Assembly: GCA_014378705.1 (NCBI GenBank)
Contig: JACMND010000076.1
Location: 1 to 50,711, forward strand
Length of the DNA: 50,711 nt
Source of the DNA: Pedobacter sp.
GTDB taxonomy: Bacteria; Bacteroidota; Bacteroidia; Sphingobacteriales; Sphingobacteriaceae
Reading direction: 5' to 3'
Shown: positions 17,320 through 25,764 of the stretch, piece by piece
Layout: each line of letters starts with the position of its first letter
How positions within the stretch are numbered: position 1 is the stretch's first letter
The notes under the pieces: generated by a model
The model's input: the letters and a program-made list of their open reading frames with translations, nothing else
Databases searched by the model: none
What the model was told of the DNA's origin: nothing
Position numbers and translations under genes: made by a program

Positions 17320-17361
17320 GGAGCAAGATGAACTTTAAACTTTTTAAGTCCATCTTGCTCC
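17320..17361. terminator. Long inverted repeat between chrA and tRNA-Leu
   Basis: Eleven-base arms GGAGCAAGATG and CATCTTGCTCC, extended inward by ACTT/AAGT after one mismatch, form a stable hairpin. On the minus strand, downstream of the tRNA, it is followed by TTTCCATTTT; on the plus strand a TTTTTT run follows 10 bases later. It is probably a bidirectional terminator. Confidence 0.6.
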
Positions 17362-17383
17362 TGAAGCAGTGTTTTTTAAGCTG

Positions 17384-17463
17384 TACCCGGCGCCGGAATC
17401 GAACCGGCACAGTTTCCTATCGGTGTTTGAGACCGACGCGTCTACCAGTTCCGCCAGCCGGGC
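17384..17463 (-). tRNA. tRNA-Leu (anticodon CAA)
   Basis: On the minus strand, acceptor arm GCCCGGC pairs with GCCGGGT (one G-T pair) before discriminator A. The D-arm is GGCGGAACTGGTAGAC. The anticodon stem TCGGT/ACCGA encloses loop CTCAAAC, giving anticodon CAA, which reads UUG. The variable region is TAGGAAACTGT and the T-arm is GCCGGTTCGATTCCGGC. The gene is 80 bases long and the 3' CCA is not encoded. Confidence 0.93.
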
Positions 17464-17470
17464 ATTTGTA

Positions 17471-18004
17471 TCATATGCGGGCAGCAAACTTAGATAAACT
17501 CTCCCTAATCCGCAACAAGTATTTCTGCCTGTACCAGATGTCTTTTATTTTCTGCAAAGTGCTTTCATGCCCTTGTTCAAGCTCATGATCATAAGCATGG
17601 GTATGTTGCTTTAATTCTGTGAATAATTGCTTTTCAAACTCGTTTACTTTCTCCTGAATAATCATTAAAGCTGCGGCATTGGGTAGAAACTCCTGCTCCA
17701 TAATTTCCTCGTTCACTTCCATCATTTCCATTAAAAAATCTTGCGGAAGCTTATACTTATCTCCTTCGGCCATCATCCCCTTTATACTCAGCACATATTC
17801 TGTTCGCTTTAGCGGATTGGAAAGTACCAGATAGGCTTTATTGTTAAGGGTAGAAAGCTGCAATATTTCTTCTTGTTTTGCCTCACTTTCTGTCGCATGA
17901 AAGTCGGGGTGGTATTGCTTGCTTAACTGATAAAACTTCTTTTTAACCAACGAATCATCTGGATGAAAGCTGATGGGTATATCGTAAAGTTCGAAGTAAT
18001 TCAT
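17471..18004 (-). CDS. hscB: HscB-like J-domain co-chaperone for Fe-S cluster transfer
   Basis: A 177-residue protein. The N-terminal J domain has the HPD motif at residues 32-34 (QLSKQYHPDF) and LNNKAYLVLSNPLKRTEYVL. The C-terminal helical domain matches the HscB three-helix bundle (DFLMEMMEVNEEIME...). HscB delivers the scaffold IscU to the Hsp70 HscA during Fe-S cluster assembly. The frame is open for 21 more codons upstream, but these encode a proline-rich stretch inside an intergenic repeat; starting at MNYFELYDIP gives the standard length. No isc genes are adjacent. It is the last protein gene of the leftward block, next to tRNA-Leu. Confidence 0.85.
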   Translation of the reverse strand: MNYFELYDIPISFHPDDSLVKKKFYQLSKQYHPDFHATESEAKQEEILQLSTLNNKAYLVLSNPLKRTEYVLSIKGMMAEGDKYKLPQDFLMEMMEVNEEIMEQEFLPNAAALMIIQEKVNEFEKQLFTELKQHTHAYDHELEQGHESTLQKIKDIWYRQKYLLRIRESLSKFAARI

Positions 18005-18029
18005 ATTGATAGGTTGGAGGGTGGGGGTT

Positions 18030-18148
18030 GGAGGTATGAGGTTAGAGATTTTTATCGGAAATTTCAATCTGATACCTGATACCTCCTAACTAATACCAAT
18101 TTAGTTCGGATACATGATCCACCTGATACCTCATACCTCCTACTTAAT
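18030..18148. repeat. Intergenic GGAGGTATGAGGT / GATACCTCC repeat cluster
   Basis: An inverted pair GGAGGTATGAGGT (18030-18042) and ACCTCATACCTCC (18128-18140) is perfect over 13 bases. A direct repeat at 18069-18094 and 18123-18148 agrees at 23 of 26 positions. The cluster fills the gap between hscB and rseP and overlaps the rseP stop codon. It looks like an extragenic repetitive element. Confidence 0.55.
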
Positions 18149-19469
18149 TAATAACGTGTTTGATAATGTCATTTCCGAAAACGAAAACCATCAAGGTTAC
18201 TAATATGACAAAACCTACCATTTGGGCACGTTCCATGAATTTATCACTCAATGGTTTGCCTTTTACCATTTCTATTAAAAGAAAAACAGAATGCCCGCCA
18301 TCCAATGCCGGTATCGGTAATAAATTCATCAGGGCAAGAGCCATGGAAAGCAAACCAACCAAACTCCAGAACTTAACCCAGTCAACCGTGTTTCCAAACA
18401 TGGCGGCAATACCAATTGGACCTGTAAACGCCTTGTTCGCTTTTACTTCCCCGCTAACAACCTTACCTAAACCTTTGGCATTGTCTGTAAATGAACCCCA
18501 TGCCTTGGAAGCTCCTATAGGTAAAGCTTTAAGAAAACCGTACTGCTGGTTTTCTCTCGGAATACCAAGTTTAGGAATGATTACCCCAATCGTTCCTTCC
18601 GGGGTAACCTGAGAAGTTAATGAAACCGGAGCATCGTTACGGATTAAAGCAATGTCAACGGATTTACCACGATTCTTTTGAACTTCTGCTTGAAACTCAT
18701 CAAAGAAACGAACTGGTGCGTTATTTACAGACACAATGCTGTCACCTACTTTAAGCCCGGCTTTCTCCGCATTGCTTTTATTTGCGATTTCCACAATGCT
18801 TCCGGTAAGCCCTCGTGGCTCAATAAATTGCCCAATGCCATAGTCTGAAAGCTCTTCTATAATATTTCCAGGAACTTGAATTTTTTTATTTTCGCCATTG
18901 CGATCAACAGTTAACTCTGTATTACCAAATAAAACCTCAGAACTTAAAAGCTCCTCAAATCGAACTACCTTTTTACCGTTAACCGCTGTAATATTATCTC
19001 CTGACTGAAGCCCAATATTTCGCCCAATGGTGCCCGGGGCAATTCCATAAGAAAGTTTATCATTTGGAATATACGTTTCGCCAAATTTTAATGTAAGCAT
19101 CCAGAATATAAAAATTCCCAATACAATATTAACTGTAACCCCTCCCAGCATGACAATTAGTCGTTGCCAGGCTGGTTTTGAACGAAACTCCCATGGCTGC
19201 GGGGGTCCGGCCAGTTGATTGGTATCCATTGATTCGTCAATCATCCCCGCAATTTTCACATATCCGCCCAAAGGCAACCAGCCCATTCCGTATTCACAAC
19301 CTTTGTAATTAAAACTAAAAAGCTTAAAGCCCCAGGCATCAAAGAACAGGTAAAATTTTTCTACTCTAATCCCGAAAGCCCTGGCGGCAAAGAAGTGGCC
19401 AGCTTCGTGCAATATGATTAAAATGGAAAGTCCGAGCAGCAATTGCCCTGTCATTATCAATACATCCAT
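18144..19469 (-). CDS. rseP: RseP-type site-2 intramembrane metalloprotease
   Basis: M50-family zinc protease of 441 residues that cuts membrane-spanning substrates such as anti-sigma factors or signal-peptide remnants. The zinc motif HEAGH is at residues 21-25 in the first helix, and the third ligand motif PIPALDGGH is near residue 390. Two PDZ domains (about 130-200 and 215-290) lie in the periplasmic part, the second with AGLKVGDSIVSVNN. Four membrane helices are visible. It is 32 bases downstream of dxr; dxr-rseP is a widely conserved neighbour pair, and both serve the cell envelope. Confidence 0.92.
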   Translation of the reverse strand: MDVLIMTGQLLLGLSILIILHEAGHFFAARAFGIRVEKFYLFFDAWGFKLFSFNYKGCEYGMGWLPLGGYVKIAGMIDESMDTNQLAGPPQPWEFRSKPAWQRLIVMLGGVTVNIVLGIFIFWMLTLKFGETYIPNDKLSYGIAPGTIGRNIGLQSGDNITAVNGKKVVRFEELLSSEVLFGNTELTVDRNGENKKIQVPGNIIEELSDYGIGQFIEPRGLTGSIVEIANKSNAEKAGLKVGDSIVSVNNAPVRFFDEFQAEVQKNRGKSVDIALIRNDAPVSLTSQVTPEGTIGVIIPKLGIPRENQQYGFLKALPIGASKAWGSFTDNAKGLGKVVSGEVKANKAFTGPIGIAAMFGNTVDWVKFWSLVGLLSMALALMNLLPIPALDGGHSVFLLIEMVKGKPLSDKFMERAQMVGFVILVTLMVFVFGNDIIKHVIN

Positions 19470-19501
19470 GTGTTTTGTTTATTTGTAATTGGAGATTTTT
19501 A

Positions 19502-20689
19502 TTAAAGATTTGTTACTAAGTGTTTCGCGTATGATCGGGTCTCAGAGTCTGTTTCCATATAATCCTGAAGAGTTGGATTACTCAAGAAAGAAATTTTTGA
19601 CATACAGCTTTCAATTACCTCGCTCATCTGCAGAAACCCAAGCCGATTATTCAAAAACTCTGCCACAACAACCTCATTGGCAGCGTTGATGACACAAGGC
19701 ATGTTACCACCGGAATGTAATGCTTCATAAGCCAATGCAAGATTTTTAAATGTCTGAGTATCCGCAGGCTCAAAACTCAAGTTGGGATAATGAAGAAAAT
19801 TAAACCTTGGAAAATTATTTTTTATTCTTTCTGGGTAAGCCAGTGCATATTGGATAGGAAGTTTCATGTCCGGAACACCCATCTGGGCTTTCATTGAACC
19901 ATCTGTAAATTGAACAATAGAATGAACCACAGACTGAGGGTGAACGATTACATCAATTTGTGAAGGCTGCAGATTAAACAGCCATTTAGCTTCAATAACC
20001 TCCAGACCTTTGTTCATCAGCGAAGCGGAATCAATGGTGATCTTTGCCCCCATTACCCAATTGGGATGCTTTAACGCTTCATTTTTAGTAACGGATGACA
20101 AAAAATTAAGAGATTTACCTCTAAACGGACCACCGGAAGCGGTTAAATATATTTTTTCTATCGGGTTATTTTCTTCACCTGCAAGGCATTGAAAAATAGC
20201 TGAATGTTCAGAATCAACCGGAAGGATTTTTACCTGGTGTTTGTTAGCTAAAGAAGTGACCAGTTCGCCGGCGACTACCAATGTTTCTTTATTTGCCAAC
20301 GCTATGTCTTTTCCGGCTTTGATGGCGGCCAAAGTGGGCCTTAATCCGGCAAATCCAACCAAAGCTGTAAGTACAATATCAATTTCAGGCCTGGCAACTA
20401 CTTCATTTAAATCATCAAGCCCACACAGAACAGGAATATTTAATGATTTGAGGGCAAGCTCAATCTCACGGCATTTACTTTCAATTCCGATAACTACACA
20501 ATCCGGTTTAAATTCAAGAGCCTGATTAATTAATAAAGATGCGTTAGATTGTGCTGTTAAAACCGAAACCCTAAACCGTTCCGGATTCTGCCGGATCACT
20601 TCCAGCGCCTGCGTACCAATACTTCCGGTTGATCCCAATATAGCTACAGACCGCAAATGTCTGTTTGGTAGTGCTTGCATGAATGTCAT
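19502..20689 (-). CDS. dxr: 1-deoxy-D-xylulose 5-phosphate reductoisomerase
   Basis: Converts DXP to 2-C-methyl-D-erythritol 4-phosphate with NADPH, the first committed step of the MEP isoprenoid pathway. The NADPH-binding motif ILGSTGSIGTQALEVI is at residues 18-33. The catalytic region shows LVNKE-like ALANKETLVVAGE, PVDSEHSAIFQCL (metal and substrate site) and LTASGGPFRG. At 395 residues it is full length. The start codon directly follows the stop codon of the GH3-family gene (no gap), so the two are translated from one message. A second ATG four codons in is an alternative start. Confidence 0.95.
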   Translation of the reverse strand: MTFMQALPNRHLRSVAILGSTGSIGTQALEVIRQNPERFRVSVLTAQSNASLLINQALEFKPDCVVIGIESKCREIELALKSLNIPVLCGLDDLNEVVARPEIDIVLTALVGFAGLRPTLAAIKAGKDIALANKETLVVAGELVTSLANKHQVKILPVDSEHSAIFQCLAGEENNPIEKIYLTASGGPFRGKSLNFLSSVTKNEALKHPNWVMGAKITIDSASLMNKGLEVIEAKWLFNLQPSQIDVIVHPQSVVHSIVQFTDGSMKAQMGVPDMKLPIQYALAYPERIKNNFPRFNFLHYPNLSFEPADTQTFKNLALAYEALHSGGNMPCVINAANEVVVAEFLNNRLGFLQMSEVIESCMSKISFLSNPTLQDYMETDSETRSYAKHLVTNL

Positions 20690-22201
20690 CTAACTATCGC
20701 CCCGATCAATGTATTTCTCCAGTTTAGTTGCTATTTTTCTATCGTTAGAAAGTCGCGGAACTTTATTTTGCCCACCCAGCTTACCTTCAGAACGCATATA
20801 ATTAATAAACGCTTCTTTTTTAAGGTATCGCATTATTAAGGGTTGTAAAATTTTTCCTTTGATCAAATCTAAATAATAAACATTTTTTTTCTGCAAAGCA
20901 GCGTCTACTTTTAGCCTGAAATTCTCCGCATCATCCGGAATTTTAGCAAATTCAACAAACCATTCATGGTAAGGAAGAGTTCCATCAGGAGGTGTAATTT
21001 GAGGAGCAACTGTAAATTCAGTGATCTCAACTCCTTGTTCTTTGGCAACTGATAAAATCGCGTGTTCCACTTCTTCTGCTATTACATGCTCACCAAAGGC
21101 AGAAATATAGTGTTTAATTCTTCCTGTTACCAACAGACGGTATGGATCTTTTGAGACAAATTTTACAGTATCGCCAATGCTATAACCCCACAAGCCAGCG
21201 TTTGTATTTAAAATTATCGCGTAATTTTTGCCAATCTTGACATCCTGCAGCGAAATGCGTTCTGGTTTGTCTGTATGGTATTCGTCCGCGGGAATGAATT
21301 CATAAAAAATACCGGCATCAGCTAGTAAAAGCAACGCCTTATTTTTTTGGGAATCCTGAAAAGCGATAAACCCTTCAGAAGCCGGATAAGTTTCAATTGA
21401 ATCTATTTTCGCACCTAAACTTTCCTCCAGTTTAGCACGGTAAGGTTCAAAATTTACACCGCCGTAAACGAAAAGTTCGAGATTTGGAAAAATTTCTTTG
21501 ATCTTTTTTTTATCAGACCTGGAGATCAATTTATCAAAATACATTTGCACCCATGGCGGTATCCCCCCTAACAAGCGTAAATCAGCATGGAGCGTTTCTT
21601 CTACAATGGCATCCACTTTTTCTTCCCAGTCTATGATACAATTCGCCTGATAAGAAGGCAAACGATTTTTTTGCAGATACTGAGGGACGTGATGTGCAAC
21701 AATACCTGATAAACGGCCGGTTGCAATCCCCTCCTTAATTTCTAACGTCGGGCTACCCTGCAAAAACATCATTTTACCTTCAACAAATTTAGTTTTACCG
21801 GTTTCATGGATATAACATAGCAATGCGTTTCTGGCAGCCTTAATATGCTCCGGCATAGATTCGATCGAAATTGGGATGTACTTAACCCCTGATGTGGTTC
21901 CGGAAGTTTTGGCAAAGTAAGCCGGTTTTCCCGGCCATAGAACATTCGGTTCGCCATGTACAACCCGCTCAATGTAAGGACGAATATCTTCATATTCGCG
22001 GATGGGCACCCGGTTTTTAAAATCCTGGTAAGTGAAGATTTCTTCAAAATTATGGTCCGTACCAAATGCGGTTCGTTTTGCTTTGGCGATTAAAGTGTGG
22101 AAAACCTTATTTTGCGCAGCAACGGCATTGTTCTTCCATTTGTTGATCTGCCACACAACCATGGCAGCAAATGGTTTACTCAATGCTGATTTAAGCCCCA
22201 T
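20690..22201 (-). CDS. GH3-family acyl-adenylate-forming protein
   Basis: A 503-residue member of the GH3 (auxin-responsive GH3/JAR1-like) branch of the adenylate-forming superfamily. Plant members conjugate amino acids to hormone acids; the bacterial function is not established. The phosphate-binding loop appears as AKTSGTTSGVKYIP (about 104-117), with ETYPASEGFIAF (about 275) and YSIGDTVKF (about 343) as later conserved blocks. Its ATG overlaps the stop of the upstream membrane-protein gene (TAATG) and its stop abuts the dxr start. It sits in one transcription unit with dxr and rseP, which suggests a lipid or isoprenoid-linked acid as substrate, but this is only context. Confidence 0.88.
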   Translation of the reverse strand: MGLKSALSKPFAAMVVWQINKWKNNAVAAQNKVFHTLIAKAKRTAFGTDHNFEEIFTYQDFKNRVPIREYEDIRPYIERVVHGEPNVLWPGKPAYFAKTSGTTSGVKYIPISIESMPEHIKAARNALLCYIHETGKTKFVEGKMMFLQGSPTLEIKEGIATGRLSGIVAHHVPQYLQKNRLPSYQANCIIDWEEKVDAIVEETLHADLRLLGGIPPWVQMYFDKLISRSDKKKIKEIFPNLELFVYGGVNFEPYRAKLEESLGAKIDSIETYPASEGFIAFQDSQKNKALLLLADAGIFYEFIPADEYHTDKPERISLQDVKIGKNYAIILNTNAGLWGYSIGDTVKFVSKDPYRLLVTGRIKHYISAFGEHVIAEEVEHAILSVAKEQGVEITEFTVAPQITPPDGTLPYHEWFVEFAKIPDDAENFRLKVDAALQKKNVYYLDLIKGKILQPLIMRYLKKEAFINYMRSEGKLGGQNKVPRLSNDRKIATKLEKYIDRGDS

Positions 22202-22950
22202 TATTTTATTTCAGGTTTATCAATTAAAATTTCTTCCTCGTCTGTGTAATTATTCACCATCTGACGGTAAGCTATAATTAATATTAAGCTGGAAAAAGGA
22301 ATGGTAAATAGTAATCCGATAAAAAGTGCCAGGGCTCCCAAAATATTTAAGGCCAGGATTATGGCGAACAATAAAAGCATCAACCAGAAATGCCCTTTTG
22401 TTAATGTAAAACTTTGGCTGATTGATTCTGAAGCCCCGGATTCCTGGTCCACAATAAAGCAAACCACAAAACACAGGCGGATTGTAAAGTAAGTAACCGG
22501 GATGGCGATCAGTAAAAATACAGGCCAAAGTTTGGGGTTCATGATATCAGCAGTTTCAATATCCGGGGTGTTCATAAAAAATATAGAACTAATGATGCCG
22601 ATAAGAAAAACAAGAATGATCCCGATAATTAACTTCACAAGCACAAAGTTTAATGCTTTCATTAAATTAGGAACAAAATCCGGAAACTCAGGCTCTCCTT
22701 CCTCGTCAATTAATTTAAATATAACCTGGTAAAATGCCACGGTAAAAAAGGCGTCGAATAAACTTAATATTATATTTTGAAGAAGAACAGCAGTGGTGCT
22801 TTCTCCGCCAAACACTGCCGTCAACAAGCTTGTAATAATTAGAATGACCACAAACTGTACTGCGGTAAAACCAATTAAGATCCACACGTTCTTTTTGGCG
22901 AAATTCCAGGATTCACTCATGATCTCGTTAACCGAGAATGTCTTGTTCAT
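22201..22950 (-). CDS. Multi-pass membrane protein of unknown function
   Basis: A 249-residue protein with about six hydrophobic helices. It starts with MNKTFSVNEIMSESWNFAKKNVWILIGF, a pattern seen in Bacteroidota membrane proteins related to the DUF975/GlpQ membrane-domain type. No catalytic motif is visible. It overlaps the upstream glycosyltransferase gene by four bases (ATGA) and the downstream GH3 gene by one base, which implies translational coupling across this operon. Confidence 0.75.
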   Translation of the reverse strand: MNKTFSVNEIMSESWNFAKKNVWILIGFTAVQFVVILIITSLLTAVFGGESTTAVLLQNIILSLFDAFFTVAFYQVIFKLIDEEGEPEFPDFVPNLMKALNFVLVKLIIGIILVFLIGIISSIFFMNTPDIETADIMNPKLWPVFLLIAIPVTYFTIRLCFVVCFIVDQESGASESISQSFTLTKGHFWLMLLLFAIILALNILGALALFIGLLFTIPFSSLILIIAYRQMVNNYTDEEEILIDKPEIK

Positions 22951-23924
22951 AAAGTATTATTCTTATTCATCATTATCTTTCGAAAAAAATCTTGCGTAAA
23001 ACCTAAGCCATACGCTGTAAGTTGTACAAAGACAGCTATAATGCTCAAAAATGCAACTTTTGCTGATTTGTTTTCAATCCAGGAGTGAAAAAATATAAAT
23101 ATTATATAAACAGCTAGTAAAAAATTACAAATGGCTGCTAAATCACTATTTAGGATGTTAATTATTAGGCTTGCAATTAAAAAAAATGTAAATAAAGCCG
23201 GCAAAAAATGAACAATTTTTAATTCATCAGCATAGTATTTGTAAATATTAATTCTGGCCCTGCCAAAAAAGTGCAGCTGTTTATAAAACCTGATAAAATC
23301 AGTTCTACGCTTATGATAAACCATTGCACAAGGTATTAAACCGATTTTAAATCCTAGAGAATTTATACGAATGCTAAATTCTATATCTTCTCCAAGGCGT
23401 GTTAAAATATAACCGCCAGTTTTTTCCCAAACTTCGCGGGAGATTCCCATATTGAAGCTACGCGGATGAAAATGGCCAACATGTTTTTTGTTTCCACGAA
23501 TTCCACCGGTGGTTAAAAAAGATGTCATAGAATAACTGATGGCTTTTTGAACAGGGGTAAAAGATTTATGAGCTCCATCCGGGCCACCATAAGCATCCAG
23601 CCAATTATTAAAAAGATGGTTTTTTACAATTTCGAGGTAACTTTTGGGAGTAAGACAATCAGAATCAAACACTATAAAATATTCGCCTTTAGCTCTTTGA
23701 AATCCATAATTACGGGAAAAACCCTGGCCTTCATTTTCCTTAAAATAATATTTTATGTCTAACTGATTCTTATACTTTTCTACAATTTTTTTGGCATCAT
23801 TAATTGAACCATCTTCAATTACCAAAACTTCAAACTGAGTATATGTTTGCTGGGTTAAGGTAAGCAGCAACTCGTCTATCTCATTCGGACGATTGTATAA
23901 CGGGATTATGATGGAGAAAAACAT
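22947..23924 (-). CDS. Family 2 glycosyltransferase
   Basis: Inverting GT-A glycosyltransferase of 325 residues. The nucleotide-binding start FSIIIPLYNRPNEIDELL and the metal-binding FDSDC (residues about 91-95) are clear, followed by LGEDIEFSIRI, the ED acceptor-base region. Two hydrophobic helices at about 245-310 anchor it to the membrane. The donor and acceptor are unknown; membrane-anchored enzymes of this kind act in glycolipid or exopolysaccharide assembly. It is the first gene of the overlapping set running to rseP. Confidence 0.88.
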   Translation of the reverse strand: MFFSIIIPLYNRPNEIDELLLTLTQQTYTQFEVLVIEDGSINDAKKIVEKYKNQLDIKYYFKENEGQGFSRNYGFQRAKGEYFIVFDSDCLTPKSYLEIVKNHLFNNWLDAYGGPDGAHKSFTPVQKAISYSMTSFLTTGGIRGNKKHVGHFHPRSFNMGISREVWEKTGGYILTRLGEDIEFSIRINSLGFKIGLIPCAMVYHKRRTDFIRFYKQLHFFGRARINIYKYYADELKIVHFLPALFTFFLIASLIINILNSDLAAICNFLLAVYIIFIFFHSWIENKSAKVAFLSIIAVFVQLTAYGLGFTQDFFRKIMMNKNNTL

Positions 23925-24109
23925 CTAAATTTGCAAATCATTAGCTCGTGCAAATGTGCAATTTTTCACATACTGACAAGGATTTAAGGCAGAATTTAAA
24001 AATATAGGTGTTTTGTGCATCTTAAAGTAGGTGTATAAAAATGCAAGGGATTTGCACATCTTATAATCTGACCAATTAATAGTACCAATAATTCTAATTT
24101 GCATATTTA
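23925..24109. other. Intergenic TGCAAAT/ATTTGCA-rich stretch
   Basis: This 185-base gap contains GTGCAAAT (23948-23955), its reverse complement ATTTGCAC (24050-24057) and several partial copies (GTGCAA, TGTGCATCTT, TTTGCACATCTT, TTTGCAT). It appears to be a non-coding extragenic repeat rather than a gene. Confidence 0.45.
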
Positions 24110-25063
24110 CTACACGGTTTTTTCAATCTGATAGGAGTTTCTTTCAGGTGCGTTCCGCGATACCAACTCTGAGATAAATCCTGTTAAAAATAATTGAAAA
24201 CCAACAACGATGGCAACCAGCGCAATATAAAAAAGCGGCTGGGCAGTAATTTCTCGGGAATACCGAATGTGGTAAGCCACATGATATAGTTTTTGCCCGA
24301 TAATCCATAATGCGATGATTGTTCCAGTAAAAAAACTGATTACACCCAGTGTCCCGAAAAAATGCATTGGACGTTTGGCAAATTTTCCCACAAAAAAAAT
24401 GGAAAGTAAATCTAAAAAGCCGTTTATAAACCGGCTAAAGCCAAATTTAGTTTTACCGTACTTTCTGGCCCGGTGTTCTACAACTTGCTCACCAATTTTT
24501 TTAAAGCCGGCCCACTTGGCTATAACCGGTATATAACGGTGCATTTCGCCATATACTTCGATGCTTTTTACAACTTCCTTACGATAAGCCTTTAAGCCAC
24601 AATTAAAATCATGTAAATTTTTAATCCCGGACATGCTTCTGGTAACTGCGTTGAAAAATTTTGTAGGAATAGTTTTGGTTAACGGGTCAAACCGTTTTTG
24701 TTTCCAACCTGAGATAAGATCAAGTTTTTCATCTTTAATCCGGCGGTAAAGTTCAGGTATCTCATCCGGGTTATCTTGAAGATCGGCGTCCATAGTTACG
24801 ACAACGCTTCCCTGCGCTGCTTCAAACCCAACGTTTAAAGCCGCGGATTTACCGTAATTACGCCTGAATTTAATGCCGACAATTTTTGGATACTGAGTTT
24901 TTAACTTTTCAATAACATCCCATGAATCGTCATCGCTTCCATCATCAACTAAAATAATTTCGTAATTAAACCCTTCTAAATCCAGCACCCGGCTAATCCA
25001 TTCAGTTAATTCAGGTAATGATTCGGCCTCGTTATATAAAGGAATAATTACTGAGATATCCAT
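24110..25063 (-). CDS. GtrB/DPM1-like family 2 glycosyltransferase
   Basis: Polyprenyl-phosphate sugar transferase type enzyme, 317 residues. The catalytic domain (1-225) has SVIIPLYNEAESLPEL, LVDDGSDDDSW and MDADLQDNPDEIPELY with the DAD metal motif, plus the NCGLKAYR segment of this subfamily. Two C-terminal helices (about 232-256 and 272-296) are as in GtrB. Such enzymes load glucose or another sugar on undecaprenyl phosphate for use outside the membrane. It follows the DUF4199 gene by 115 bases, an arrangement I recall as common in Bacteroidota. Confidence 0.9.
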   Translation of the reverse strand: MDISVIIPLYNEAESLPELTEWISRVLDLEGFNYEIILVDDGSDDDSWDVIEKLKTQYPKIVGIKFRRNYGKSAALNVGFEAAQGSVVVTMDADLQDNPDEIPELYRRIKDEKLDLISGWKQKRFDPLTKTIPTKFFNAVTRSMSGIKNLHDFNCGLKAYRKEVVKSIEVYGEMHRYIPVIAKWAGFKKIGEQVVEHRARKYGKTKFGFSRFINGFLDLLSIFFVGKFAKRPMHFFGTLGVISFFTGTIIALWIIGQKLYHVAYHIRYSREITAQPLFYIALVAIVVGFQLFLTGFISELVSRNAPERNSYQIEKTV

Positions 25064-25178
25064 TTAATAGTATTAAGATTCAGGATGTGAGATAAAAAAA
25101 AACTGTTATAAATAAAAACGTGCAAATCTTACCATTATAAACGATAATACCCGCACGTCATGGTTAATGATTGATCTA

Positions 25179-25748
25179 TTACTCTTCAGTTATAAAAACA
25201 GGTTGTTCTTTTTTGAAGATAGCCGCAAATATCAACGCCCCAATAAAATATCCAATAGCAATGTAGATGATACTTTTCAGTATATCTATAAAACCAGGGT
25301 TAAACTGTGTCTCGTAATTTTTTTCCATTTCAACCATGGCTTTGTCTATCGTTTCTTGGTCAGCACCCATTCCTTCCATCATTTTAGTTGCTGTATTTTC
25401 AGATATCTCTTTCATTTTTGTAACGTATTCAGGCTCAATGAATTTTGCAAATGCAATTGTAAAAAAGAACACAATAATTGCCTGTACGAAAAACATTACG
25501 AAAATTGATCCTAAAGCCTGTTTAAAAGACCAAAAACCGCCCATATATTTTCTTAACTCAACACAAAAGTAGACAGCAAGCCCTAAACCTACCGCAACGC
25601 TTATCCCCATAAAGGCGAAAGATCCCATTAAGTCCGGATTGACATAATACACAACTAAAAAAATAGCTATGTTGATAGCGGCCCAAATTAAACCGTAGTT
25701 TAATGCCTGCATTTTAGGTGTTGGACTTTTTTGTAATGTTGTTTCCAT
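25179..25748 (-). CDS. DUF4199 membrane protein
   Basis: A 189-residue integral membrane protein with four hydrophobic helices in two hairpins (about 16-60, 75-100 and 150-175) and a soluble helical loop at 105-145 containing MKEISENTATKMMEGMGADQETIDKAM. The arrangement and the YGLIWAAINIAIFLV opening match the Bacteroidota family DUF4199. The function is unknown. It lies between the acidic 225-residue protein gene and the GtrB-like transferase gene on the same strand. Confidence 0.8.
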   Translation of the reverse strand: METTLQKSPTPKMQALNYGLIWAAINIAIFLVVYYVNPDLMGSFAFMGISVAVGLGLAVYFCVELRKYMGGFWSFKQALGSIFVMFFVQAIIVFFFTIAFAKFIEPEYVTKMKEISENTATKMMEGMGADQETIDKAMVEMEKNYETQFNPGFIDILKSIIYIAIGYFIGALIFAAIFKKEQPVFITEE

Positions 25749-25764
25749 TTGATTGTTTTAAGGT

